37,553 nucleotides of DNA from Bacteroidota bacterium (lineage in GTDB: Bacteria; Bacteroidota; Bacteroidia; Bacteroidales; Prolixibacteraceae), in contig JAEYNZ010000026.1 of assembly GCA_023412195.1 (NCBI GenBank), positions 1 through 37,553 on the forward strand, given 5' to 3'. Positions 1-8,321 of the stretch are shown one piece after another. Each line of letters opens with the position of its first letter. The stretch's first letter is position 1. Made by a program: the position numbers and the translations under genes. The notes under the pieces are model-generated. The model did not search any database and was not told where the DNA came from. It saw only the letters and a list, made by a program, of their open reading frames with translations.

Positions 1-252
1 GTGGCAAAACAACCAGCAGGAGAACCTATTGATTGATTACTATGATATCGTATAACAAAAGATACTGAAGGAAGAAAAACAGTGTTAACTAGGATAGGTG
101 AAGGAAAAGATTTATAGAGGAAATATACGTTAATTAATGATAAAAATCAGCCGTTTTTCACCAGTTTCCTAAAGTAGAACTTATAAGTTTATAGTATAAT
201 AGCACAATTTTTATAATTTTACAGAAAAAATAAAAGTTATACAACTTAGGCC
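1..252. other. Intergenic leader, possible 3' tail of an upstream gene
   Basis: There is no complete gene here. The window opens inside a short open frame (frame 2) that ends at TAA 53-55 and reads ...LLIDYYDIV. Frame 1 is open only to TGA 34-36. Either could be the C-terminal end of a gene to the left, and the sequence does not decide. A perfect 12-bp palindrome AACTTATAAGTT lies at 178-189, and an AT-rich stretch at about 195-225 is the likely promoter zone for the next gene. I see no exact TAnnTTTG element. Confidence 0.3.
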
Positions 253-1734
253 ATGCGTATTAAAATAAATACATATAATGCCATCTTAATCATTTTATTT
301 TTATCAGCGCTTTCACAAGGTTTAATGGCACAAAATCAGGATGTTCCTGAGGTAAAAGCCATACAACTTTTTCATTCAGGTCATTTTACTGAAGCAGAAA
401 AAGCATTTGCAAAATTGTTGATGGAAAAACCGGAAAGTCCACTCCTTAACTACTATTATGGAGCTTCAAGAACAGAAAATGGCAATTTTGGTGAGAATGA
501 ACTTGATTACCTGAACTTTGCCGGTGAGAGTTTCACTCCCGACCGCCTGCATTATTATCTGGGTATACAGCATCATGCAAGGGGAAACTGGAAACAGGCA
601 CTTAAGTATTACAACCAGTTCCGTTCAAGTGTTCCGGATGGTGAACAAAAGGAACTTGAACTTGAAAAAAAATTACAGCAATGCTTCAATCAGATAAATC
701 CTTATGAAGAACAATTAACTCATTCGAATGATACAATTCTTCCGGGAAGAATAATCACTCCTGGTATAATGCCGGCAATCACGCGGGAATCTTCCCCTGG
801 TACTCAATCTTCAACTGAGATTTCTGAAGTGGAAGAAGTTGAACAACAGTATTCAGAAATTCTCGCTGAAGCCGGAATAACTAAGGAAATGAAAACTGAC
901 GAGTTGGTCATGCAGCCCGGATTACCAGATACACCCGTAATGTTTTCACTTCCCCCGGGTGATGCAGTTTCTTTCCAGATTAACAGTTCGATTACATATA
1001 TCCACACTTCCCAATTTCATACTGCAGAGGGGAAAAAACACTTTGAAGAAGGCATTAAATTTCAGAATGAACTAGAAAAACTACTTTCAGAAACCGATCA
1101 TCTGAGACAGCAATATATTAAGACAGATCAATCTGAGGAAAAGGCAAATCTTGCCGAGAAGATCGTATCTCTGGAAATGGAATCATATAACCTTCAGGAA
1201 AAAATAAATACCCGGTTCGCTGCTTCAAGAAAGATAGAAAATGATTATTGGGAAGATGCAGGTTCCTCAGCGCGCAGTACCTTTTATACTGAGCAGGAAA
1301 AAATCCTTGAGGTACTGCAGGCAATTGCTGCAGAAAATGCACCTCAGATGGAAGAGGAAATTGTCTTTTTCGATGAAATGGAAGAAGAACAGGATGAATA
1401 TCTTCCGGATCCGGGTGCTTCAGTTTCCGAAAGCAACAATACGGATGAGTTGATTTATAAAATCCAGATTGGTGCATACAGCAAGGGAGTTCCTGCATTC
1501 AGGCAGAAAGTTTTTAATAAACTTGCAGTTATCAGGATCATTGAAAATTACACTGATGATGCTGGAGTCGTGGTATATACCACCGGTAATCTGAAAAGAT
1601 TTGAGGATGCACTTAAAATGCAAAACCAGGTTAAGCAGGAAGGAATTAATGATGCCCAGATTGTGCCTTACATTAACGGAAAAAGAATAACTTTGGAACA
1701 GGCAAAAAACATAGAGGCAGGAAATGACTTCTAA
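253..1734 (+). CDS. Exported TPR-like protein with C-terminal SPOR domain
   Basis: A signal peptide occupies about residues 1-26 and ends LMAQ. A TPR-like helical segment with repeated FxxGxFxxAEKAF-type helices covers about 27-150. A long acidic linker and a probable coiled coil (about 255-330, rich in E, K, L and Q) follow. The C-terminus (about 398-485) opens with YKIQIGAYSK, the typical first strand of a SPOR domain. SPOR domains bind peptidoglycan stripped of stem peptides, usually at division sites, so a periplasmic envelope role is likely but inferred. The stop overlaps the start of clpS, so it heads a four-gene run with clpS, nfeD and floA. The exact function is unknown. Confidence 0.8.
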   Translation: MRIKINTYNAILIILFLSALSQGLMAQNQDVPEVKAIQLFHSGHFTEAEKAFAKLLMEKPESPLLNYYYGASRTENGNFGENELDYLNFAGESFTPDRLHYYLGIQHHARGNWKQALKYYNQFRSSVPDGEQKELELEKKLQQCFNQINPYEEQLTHSNDTILPGRIITPGIMPAITRESSPGTQSSTEISEVEEVEQQYSEILAEAGITKEMKTDELVMQPGLPDTPVMFSLPPGDAVSFQINSSITYIHTSQFHTAEGKKHFEEGIKFQNELEKLLSETDHLRQQYIKTDQSEEKANLAEKIVSLEMESYNLQEKINTRFAASRKIENDYWEDAGSSARSTFYTEQEKILEVLQAIAAENAPQMEEEIVFFDEMEEEQDEYLPDPGASVSESNNTDELIYKIQIGAYSKGVPAFRQKVFNKLAVIRIIENYTDDAGVVVYTTGNLKRFEDALKMQNQVKQEGINDAQIVPYINGKRITLEQAKNIEAGNDF

Positions 1735-2011
1735 AGAAACAAAAAGGAAAACTACAATAAAGGAGCAGAATACTATAGCCAGTGATTATCTGCTCATACT
1801 TCATAATGATGATGTGCATAGCTTTGAATATGTTATAGATGCATTGATAGAAGTTTGCGATCATGATTATGAGCAGGCACTTCAATGTACTTTAATTACT
1901 CATCATACAGGATCCTGTGATATCAGAAAGGGGACTTTACGAACCCTTAGAAAGATGAAGAACACTTTGAACACGATGGAATTAAGCACCACAATTGAAC
2001 TATTGTCATGA
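1724..2011 (+). CDS. clpS: ATP-dependent Clp protease adaptor ClpS
   Basis: This 95-residue cytoplasmic protein has the ClpS fold signature. The conserved HNDDVHSFEYVI stretch (about residues 27-38) carries the Asn-Asp pair that grips the free amino group of N-degron substrates. It is followed by the THHTGSCDIRKGT segment. ClpS delivers substrates with destabilising N-terminal residues to ClpA- or ClpC-type unfoldases paired with ClpP. The charged N-terminal extension (about 20 residues) is the part that in other ClpS proteins enters the ClpA pore. The start codon lies inside the last codons of the SPOR gene and the stop overlaps the nfeD start (ATGA), indicating translational coupling. Confidence 0.9.
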   Translation: MTSKETKRKTTIKEQNTIASDYLLILHNDDVHSFEYVIDALIEVCDHDYEQALQCTLITHHTGSCDIRKGTLRTLRKMKNTLNTMELSTTIELLS

Positions 2012-2481
2012 CTGTATTTGCCATCCTACTGCTCATATTCCTGGGATTATTGTTATTGCTTATTGAATTTGCCGTGATACCCGGAGTTACCATTGCCGGT
2101 ATCGGTGGTTTTGCTTTATTGGGTATTAGTGTTTATATTGCTTTCGTGGAATATGGAGCGGGAGTTGGTTTTTTGACATTAGCCTTTGTACTGATAGCTT
2201 CGCCCTTACTGATTTATTTCCTGTTTCAATCAAAGACAGGTAAAAAAATGATTCTTGAATCTTTGGTTGAAGGAAAAGCTGAAAATTCTGTAAGTGAAAA
2301 TATAAAAATAGGTGATGTCGGAAAAACATTGGGGCGTCTTGCACCTTCAGGTAAGGCCAAAATTAATGGAGAAGTTGTGGAGGCAGTTTCAACCGGTGGA
2401 TTTTTAGATCATAATATCGAAGTAAGGGTATTGAAGATTTTATCAAATAAAATCATTGTTGAACCAATAAATAAAAAGTAA
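2008..2481 (+). CDS. Short NfeD-family membrane protein
   Basis: The protein has 157 residues: two or three hydrophobic segments in the first 75 residues, then a soluble OB-fold domain (about 92-155) opening with IGDVGKTLGRLAPSGKAKIN. This is the short NfeD form, lacking the ClpP-like serine protease domain of long NfeD proteins. Short NfeD proteins are usually encoded beside flotillins or stomatins and are thought to act with them in membrane microdomains. That arrangement is seen here, with floA starting one base after this gene's stop. The start overlaps the clpS stop. The partnership with FloA is inferred from family knowledge and spacing. Confidence 0.88.
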   Translation: MTVFAILLLIFLGLLLLLIEFAVIPGVTIAGIGGFALLGISVYIAFVEYGAGVGFLTLAFVLIASPLLIYFLFQSKTGKKMILESLVEGKAENSVSENIKIGDVGKTLGRLAPSGKAKINGEVVEAVSTGGFLDHNIEVRVLKILSNKIIVEPINKK

Positions 2482-2482
2482 A

Positions 2483-3463
2483 ATGGTTGAATCATTAGGT
2501 GTTTGGGGGATGATCATAGGGATTATCGTATTGTTGTTTATAGTCCTGTATTTTATTCCGATAGGGTTATGGTTTTCGGCACTCGTGTCAGGAGTAAAAA
2601 TTTCACTGTTACAGCTTTTTTTAATGCGTTTTCGTAAAGTTCCACCGGGAGTCATTGTAAGGGCACAGATTGAAGGCACGAAAGCAGGTGTACCCTTAAA
2701 CAGAAATGATCTGGAGGCACATTATCTTGCAGGCGGTCATGTTGCAAATGTAGTACATGCTCTTGTATCAGCTTCAAAGGCAAACATAGATCTGACATTC
2801 AAAACTGCCACAGCCATTGATTTAGCCGGCCGTGATGTTTTTGAGGCTGTTCAGATGTCAGTAAACCCTAAGGTTATTAATACTCCCCCTGTCACTGCCG
2901 TTTCGAAAGACGGTATTCAGCTTATCGCAAAAGCACGGGTAACAGTGCGCGCCAACATTAAACAACTTGTTGGAGGTGCAGGGGAAGATACTGTACTTGC
3001 ACGTGTTGGTGAAGGCATTGTTTCTTCTATCGGGTCATCCCATTCACATAAGACCGTGCTTGAAAATCCTGATTTCATTTCGAGGGTGGTCCTTGAAAAA
3101 GGACTTGATGCCGGCACTGCTTTTGAGATTCTATCTATTGACATAGCTGATATTGATATAGGGAAAAATATCGGTGCAGGTCTGCAGATGGATCAGGCAG
3201 AAGCCGATAAGAATATTGCTCAGGCTAAAGCAGAGGAACGCAGGGCAATGGCCATTGCACTTGAACAGGAAATGAGAGCTAAGGCTCAGGAAATGCGGGC
3301 TAAAGTAATAGAAGCAGAAGCAAAAATACCTTTGGCCATTGCTGAGGCTTTCAAAAATGGGAACCTTGGAGTAATGGATTATATGAAATATAAAAACATT
3401 ATGGCAGATACTGCAATGAGGGAATCCATTTCAGGAGATGAAGGAAAAGGTAAAGATGAATAA
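2483..3463 (+). CDS. floA: Flotillin-like protein FloA (UPF0365)
   Basis: This 326-residue protein matches the bacterial flotillin FloA/YqfA in length and layout. A hydrophobic N-terminal hairpin segment (about 8-45) is followed by the PPGVIVRAQIEGTKAGV region, then an SPHB/PHB-like domain. An Ala/Glu/Lys-rich helical stretch (about 240-300, with AQAKAEERRAMA and EMRAKAQEMRAK) drives oligomerisation in flotillins. FloA organises detergent-resistant membrane domains and affects membrane fluidity and secretion in Bacillus. The gene sits directly behind a short nfeD, the usual arrangement, and is the last gene of the four-gene run. Confidence 0.93.
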   Translation: MVESLGVWGMIIGIIVLLFIVLYFIPIGLWFSALVSGVKISLLQLFLMRFRKVPPGVIVRAQIEGTKAGVPLNRNDLEAHYLAGGHVANVVHALVSASKANIDLTFKTATAIDLAGRDVFEAVQMSVNPKVINTPPVTAVSKDGIQLIAKARVTVRANIKQLVGGAGEDTVLARVGEGIVSSIGSSHSHKTVLENPDFISRVVLEKGLDAGTAFEILSIDIADIDIGKNIGAGLQMDQAEADKNIAQAKAEERRAMAIALEQEMRAKAQEMRAKVIEAEAKIPLAIAEAFKNGNLGVMDYMKYKNIMADTAMRESISGDEGKGKDE

Positions 3464-3510
3464 AGGAGTTTTGTTAATAAATGTTTAACAACATATTTTT
3501 TAACATTCCC

Positions 3511-3544
3511 TTAACTTTAAAGTGGATTTTGACCTTTATCTTTG
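3511..3544 (+). promoter_or_regulatory. Bacteroidota-type promoter TATCTTTG
   Basis: TATCTTTG at 3537-3544 is an exact match to the Bacteroidota sigma-A -7 element TAnnTTTG and is followed by CA. A weak -33-like TTAACTTT lies at 3511-3518. It is downstream of the floA stop and points away from floA toward a terminator. Since truA lies on the other strand, this promoter has no protein-coding gene to serve. Transcription would begin near 3550. Confidence 0.5.
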
Positions 3545-3549
3545 CATCA

Positions 3550-3636
3550 TAGTTTTAGTTCATAGGTTTAGGTTTGATTAGTTTTATTGGTTTAGTTAGA
3601 TTGAAAAGGATGAGTGTTGACTCGTCCTTTTTTTTT
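3550..3636 (+). ncRNA. Candidate small RNA, U/G-rich with terminator hairpin
   Basis: An exact -7 promoter element (3537-3544) is followed by about 53 nt (3551-3603) with only one C, at 3561. This part has TTTAG at 3554-3558, 3567-3571 and 3591-3595, plus ATTAG and GTTAG variants. A strong rho-independent terminator ends it at 3636. No reading frame of useful length is present. The predicted transcript is about 87 nt: a single-stranded U/G-rich 5' part and a 3' hairpin, a common architecture for regulatory RNAs. I do not recognise an RNA family. The alternative is a floA 3' untranslated region with a chance promoter match. Confidence 0.4.
3604..3636 (+). terminator. Strong rho-independent terminator
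   Basis: The stem arms are AAAAGGATGAG (3604-3614) and CTCGTCCTTTT (3621-3631): 11 pairs including one G-T. The loop is TGTTGA and the run of T reaches nine (3628-3636). It ends the floA run and/or the candidate small RNA. Read from the other strand it has only a short T run, so it may weakly terminate truA as well. Confidence 0.85.
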
Positions 3637-3661
3637 GTTCATTACTTTACTTACAAATTTT

Positions 3662-4414
3662 TTAATTACCCTGCCAGGCAAAATCAGGATATTCAATATC
3701 AGTTAGAAACAACCCGGTAGGGGGAACTGATGCACCGGCAGCACTCCTGTTTTTCTCATTTATGATTTCAACGAATTTTTCAGTGGATATTTTTCCCAGT
3801 CCTACCTCAATCAATGTACCTACCAAAGCCCTCACCATATTCCGTAGAAAACGGTCAGCCTTTACGGTGAAAATTATCTGCTCCTTTTCCTGCTCCCATT
3901 GTGCATAAAATATTTTACAGAAGTTGGTTTTTACGTCTGAATGTAACTTACTGAAACTTGTAAAATCAGTTATCTGATAAAGTACATTTGATGCCTCATT
4001 CATTCTGTCAATATTCAGTTTTCTGCGAAAATGAAAGGAAGTGTCTGCCAGGAAGGGATTTTTATTCTGATGAATGTAATATTTATAGGTTCTTGAAAGG
4101 GCACTGAACCTTGCATGTGCTTCATCAGGAACTTTATAAATTGAATTTATTGCAATATCATAAGGTAATATACCGTTCATTCCAGAAACCAGCCTCTCCT
4201 CTATATCGGTGTGATGTGAATCAAAATGGAGAACATAAAAGGAGGCATGCACACCTGTGTCAGTCCGGCCTGCTCCAGTCACTTCTATTTTTTCCTGCAA
4301 AATAACAGAGAAGGCTTTTTCAACCACTTCCTGGACAGAAAGTGCATTAGGCTGATACTGCCACCCATGGTAACGGGTACCTTTGTAGCACAACTTGACA
4401 AAATAACGCTGCAT
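3662..4414 (-). CDS. truA: tRNA pseudouridine(38-40) synthase TruA
   Basis: The 250 residues are full length for bacterial TruA. The N-terminus FVKLCYKGTRYHGWQYQPNA and the catalytic motif GAGRTDTGVHA (catalytic Asp 52) are diagnostic. TruA converts U38, U39 and U40 in tRNA anticodon stems to pseudouridine, acting as a homodimer in the cytoplasm. It is transcribed toward the floA run, with the terminator at 3604-3636 between them, and stands alone on this strand. A TAnnTTTG match lies immediately upstream of the start. Confidence 0.95.
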   Translation of the reverse strand: MQRYFVKLCYKGTRYHGWQYQPNALSVQEVVEKAFSVILQEKIEVTGAGRTDTGVHASFYVLHFDSHHTDIEERLVSGMNGILPYDIAINSIYKVPDEAHARFSALSRTYKYYIHQNKNPFLADTSFHFRRKLNIDRMNEASNVLYQITDFTSFSKLHSDVKTNFCKIFYAQWEQEKEQIIFTVKADRFLRNMVRALVGTLIEVGLGKISTEKFVEIINEKNRSAAGASVPPTGLFLTDIEYPDFAWQGN

Positions 4415-4427
4415 CAGATTTTTTATT

Positions 4428-4435
4428 CAAAAATA
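4428..4435 (-). promoter_or_regulatory. Possible truA -7 element TATTTTTG
   Basis: The reverse strand reads TATTTTTG here, matching TAnnTTTG. It is only about 13 bases upstream of the truA start, which would leave a very short leader. A near match, TATCTTTT, lies a little further upstream at about 4451-4458. No clear -33 element is visible, so the choice between the two is uncertain. Confidence 0.25.
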
Positions 4436-4568
4436 AGAGATTTAGACATGTTAAAAGATAAAAAATTCTTTCTATACTGCTAAATATATTATTCACACAG
4501 AATGAAATCTTTTTTAACCACCCTGTATATTTTTAACAGGAGCATGCATTGGGCATCTCTTTATCTGG

Positions 4569-7500
4569 CTATAATGAGGTATGCAAATGGGTTTGATAAG
4601 TGGAAATTGTTTCACCATTCGAAACCGTCAGCAGTAGCCTGAAATATTCATGGTTACGGGGAATTTTCAAAGTTAGTTCCGGGCCATTTCCAATATCTTT
4701 CAGTGCCAGCGGATTTCCATAGATGTCACATTTCACGAGTGACCACTCAAAATTCAAACCTTCAGCCTGATTTCCAAATATCCAACCTTCACCATCATGA
4801 TAGATCATGGCATGATAGTCGAGTTGCATATTTTCATTAATCAGCATGGAAGGTTTAAGAATTTTTACCTCCGGTGTAAAACTATCTGTTTTGACATCCT
4901 GCAGAAAATTTAAAAGACTGTAAAATGAGTTTTTATACCTTCCTTTTCTGTCGGTTAACCCATCAAAGGAAAGTTTGCTGCTTTCATGCTGATCCTGCCA
5001 TGAAGTAATAAAAAAAGGTTCAATTGCATTTTCAGTCTGCCTTTTTGTAAAAACCTCTGTATCCACTTCGCTGAATATATAGTTGATGTTTTCCATATTT
5101 AAATACTCAACAAAATCATTCAGGAGACGATCTTCTTTAACTACAAGTCCAAGACAATCAATACCGTCGATATGAGCGAGCAGCTTTCGTGCATGATATA
5201 CCGACAGTTGATTGACTTCAATGTCTACAATGACCGGCCTTGATGGATCAATTTTTTTAATATCGGCCACCAGATTCTTTAGCCATTCAATATATGCATT
5301 GTTCTGGTAAAATAATATGGGCTTCAGGTATACATCCTTCTGATTGTATTGTACATCATTCTGGATATTCCAGGATTTGATCTGATTCTTTCCTTTACGT
5401 CTTTTAACTTTTTTGAGAATTTCCTGTTTTAACCTATCGGCCTTTTCCTTATCTTCAATAAAGTCAAGATCTGAGGGAATCCAAAAACCATAATATAAAT
5501 CAAGATTCGATTCAACGGCTGTCTTCAGAATATTGTATTCGTAAACAGAACTTCCTTCAAATTTAATTGTATTTATCCCAAGCCTTTTCATTTTATTGAA
5601 ATCTTCAAGCAGCCTTTTCCTGTTGAGAACCTGGTAATCCTGACGCCAATCCTTTCTCTGTTTCAGGTTTATTCCCTTTATACCGTTAAAGAATTCAACA
5701 GGCTCAGAAAAATCCATTTGAGCTGATTCTTTGACTTCAGGCAAAACAGAAAATAAATAATCAGGAATGTCTTCACTGAATAATACATGATTTAAAACAT
5801 GGCTTTTCTCCCGGATCAAACCGGGTTGGAAATTGACAAAATAAGTCCCAGGAGGATAATCCTCAATATCGGTGTGAAAATAGATCACAGATTTTATTTC
5901 CTGAAAATTATTTTCAATAGATTGAAATGCCTGCCTGAACCATTCTGACAGACTGGGGTCATTTACTAATGAACCCATCTCCGTAATCATTACAGGAGTC
6001 TGGGGAAGTTTTAGGAACTCCTGGTGAAATGGTTCGTATAAACTGGTAAAATCAAGCCTGTGGTTATCCTGGTTCAACCTGTTATACTTCAATACGTTTA
6101 CTCCCAACCAGTCTACATATTCCCTGCCGGGATAGAACAACGAAACATTCTCATGTTTCGAAGGATTCCATACCCAAATTACATTTTCAACACCATTATT
6201 TTTGAAAATTTCATAAGTATGAATCCATGCTTTTTTAAATTTTACTGAACCTTCGTAACCATAAACATACCATGGATAGAAAGGATTATCAAATTCATGG
6301 GCAAATCTTAGAAAAACAGGTTTTTGCACCGATCTGAGGTTGGTTGCAAAGTCCCTGATAAAATCATCAAAATAACCTTCTTCAATTAAGTCGAAAACAT
6401 GTTCACCCCGATTTTCTTGCCCTGTAAGTTGAATCCATGGTTCCCAGGTTATGAGGGGCAGTGCTTTTTCTTTATAAACAGAATCCAGAAAAGAATGAGG
6501 AAAGGATTGTTCGCCGTCTCCTTGCCATCTCAGGTATAGGGAAATGATATCAAAACTTCCATTTAACTGTTCTGTCAGTCCCTTTACTTTCGCCAGATGG
6601 GTAAATCCGTTATCGACCTGAGGAGCATACACCCCAAGGTAATTAACTACATTTTTATTTATGGGTTCGGGTTTCACTCCATGCCATTTCACGTACTCTG
6701 TATGATAATGAGTTATACCGATTGCCAGCAGAAACATACATGTAAGAGGCAAGGCAGCTTTTTGCCAAAAAATCATAGCGACATCCTGAAGTTTTCTTCC
6801 AGGTGAATATTTTACATCTATATCAAAGTTAAAGTGCACATTCCTTTGTTTTTGCCAGGCAAGAACAAGGCTAAAAAACATGAAGCCGGCGTTCAGCAAG
6901 GCGAATCCAGCCATAAAAAAAGAAAATGGAGTGAAATCTATAGACAAGCCGTAAATTATTGCAATAACTGAGACAGTTCCCATGACGATATTAGGTAAAA
7001 GCAGTTTAAAGCTTGTTGCATCTTTATCATCTTTGGGAGTAGGCAGATAAGGAACCTTTTTGCGCATGAAAGTATAAATGGCACCCAATAAAAAGATCCA
7101 CCAGGTAGATACAAGCAATAATCCTCCCATTATATGAAACCCTTGTTCGCTCTTGTGCCAAAGCCATCGCTGGATATAAAACCTTATTCCGAATACAGAT
7201 AAAAAAACAGGGATGATCATCATACTGAAATTGATGATATTACCTTTCCAGGGGATGGTAGCCGAGAATAAAGAAATAATGGGGATAAGCATGGCCAGAA
7301 ATATAAACAAACCTGAAAAATAGTATAATGGCAAAATCCCATAGTGTAATTTTTGTCTCCAGTTAAACCTGGAAAAAAGTTTAGGATACACCGAAACAAG
7401 AAGGTCAAGCGTACCCCTCGACCACTTTAGCTGTTGTTTGTAAAAAGATGTGAGGGACGCAGGAGCAAGCCCTTTGGTAAAAGCAGCAGGTACATATACC

Positions 7501-8321
7501 GATTTCCAGCCTTTCGCATGTAGTTGCATAGAAGTATGCATATCTTCAGAAAGGCCGGCAGCATGACCACCTATGGAATCAAGGGCTTTTCTTCTGAATA
7601 CGCAATTTGCTCCTATGGCATTGACAGTGCCATAAGTATTCATTGTCATCATCATGGGCCCATAAAACAAAAAGGTTTGTTCGGCAGCTCCTTTTGCAAC
7701 ATAGCTTTCACTGATATTATAGTAGGCTTGAACTGACTGCACAAATCCTACTTCTTCATCTTCAAAGTAAGGAATGACTTCATCCAGAAAATTCTCTACA
7801 GGCACGTGATCCGGATCAAGAATAAGACATATGTCTCCGGTTGCCTGTTTCAAGGCATTGTTTATATTTCCAGCCTTGGCATCGATCCTGTTGTTCCGGG
7901 TAACATGGACAATATCATGCATGTCGCAAAAATCCTTTAGATGCTGGTCATTGGCCTCATCACACAAGTAGGTGGTATGAGGATACCTGATCTTCTTAAT
8001 GGCCAACAGGGTCTGTTTTACCATTTCATATGGTTCACCCGGAAAATATGTGGTTAAAACATCGGCAGTCGGTTTATTCCTGGAAACCGGTTTTCGTGGA
8101 ACAGATATATCCCAGTAATGATACCAGATATAGATGATTCGCAAGCTGTCATAAATCATAGGTCCGGTCAGTAACCAGAATAGAAGCTGGTTTTGTATAA
8201 GATCAGGTTTAATAAACCAGTAAAAAAAATTGCCAAGGCTGATCAACCCTAAAACAATCAGAATTCTTAGAATGATTTTTTCCTTTATTCCGGGGGCATG
8301 AATCATGTTAGTTGTTTTCAT
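4569..8321 (-). CDS. Membrane GT2 polysaccharide synthase fused to GH26 domain
   Basis: This is a 1250-residue, three-part membrane protein. Residues 15-70 hold two membrane segments. Residues 85-310 form a processive GT2 domain with CDEAND (Asp 121), DAKAGN (147-152), DPDH (169-172), SED (258-260) and QQLKW (296-300, a QxxRW box with Lys for Arg). Further membrane segments (about 325-535) enclose KKVPYLPTPK, as in cellulose-synthase relatives. There is no PilZ domain. Residues 560-850 resemble a GH26 glycosidase: LRFAHEFDNPFYPW (acid/base Glu 676), VIWVWNP, and MITEMGS (nucleophile Glu 781). A second barrel-like part (880-1140) with WNIQND and an Ig-like C-terminus (about 1150-1250) follow. 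The glycosidase parts should face the periplasm. The start overlaps the upstream lipoprotein gene by 14 bases. The polymer made is unknown. Confidence 0.85.
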   Translation of the reverse strand: MKTTNMIHAPGIKEKIILRILIVLGLISLGNFFYWFIKPDLIQNQLLFWLLTGPMIYDSLRIIYIWYHYWDISVPRKPVSRNKPTADVLTTYFPGEPYEMVKQTLLAIKKIRYPHTTYLCDEANDQHLKDFCDMHDIVHVTRNNRIDAKAGNINNALKQATGDICLILDPDHVPVENFLDEVIPYFEDEEVGFVQSVQAYYNISESYVAKGAAEQTFLFYGPMMMTMNTYGTVNAIGANCVFRRKALDSIGGHAAGLSEDMHTSMQLHAKGWKSVYVPAAFTKGLAPASLTSFYKQQLKWSRGTLDLLVSVYPKLFSRFNWRQKLHYGILPLYYFSGLFIFLAMLIPIISLFSATIPWKGNIINFSMMIIPVFLSVFGIRFYIQRWLWHKSEQGFHIMGGLLLVSTWWIFLLGAIYTFMRKKVPYLPTPKDDKDATSFKLLLPNIVMGTVSVIAIIYGLSIDFTPFSFFMAGFALLNAGFMFFSLVLAWQKQRNVHFNFDIDVKYSPGRKLQDVAMIFWQKAALPLTCMFLLAIGITHYHTEYVKWHGVKPEPINKNVVNYLGVYAPQVDNGFTHLAKVKGLTEQLNGSFDIISLYLRWQGDGEQSFPHSFLDSVYKEKALPLITWEPWIQLTGQENRGEHVFDLIEEGYFDDFIRDFATNLRSVQKPVFLRFAHEFDNPFYPWYVYGYEGSVKFKKAWIHTYEIFKNNGVENVIWVWNPSKHENVSLFYPGREYVDWLGVNVLKYNRLNQDNHRLDFTSLYEPFHQEFLKLPQTPVMITEMGSLVNDPSLSEWFRQAFQSIENNFQEIKSVIYFHTDIEDYPPGTYFVNFQPGLIREKSHVLNHVLFSEDIPDYLFSVLPEVKESAQMDFSEPVEFFNGIKGINLKQRKDWRQDYQVLNRKRLLEDFNKMKRLGINTIKFEGSSVYEYNILKTAVESNLDLYYGFWIPSDLDFIEDKEKADRLKQEILKKVKRRKGKNQIKSWNIQNDVQYNQKDVYLKPILFYQNNAYIEWLKNLVADIKKIDPSRPVIVDIEVNQLSVYHARKLLAHIDGIDCLGLVVKEDRLLNDFVEYLNMENINYIFSEVDTEVFTKRQTENAIEPFFITSWQDQHESSKLSFDGLTDRKGRYKNSFYSLLNFLQDVKTDSFTPEVKILKPSMLINENMQLDYHAMIYHDGEGWIFGNQAEGLNFEWSLVKCDIYGNPLALKDIGNGPELTLKIPRNHEYFRLLLTVSNGETISTYQTHLHTSL

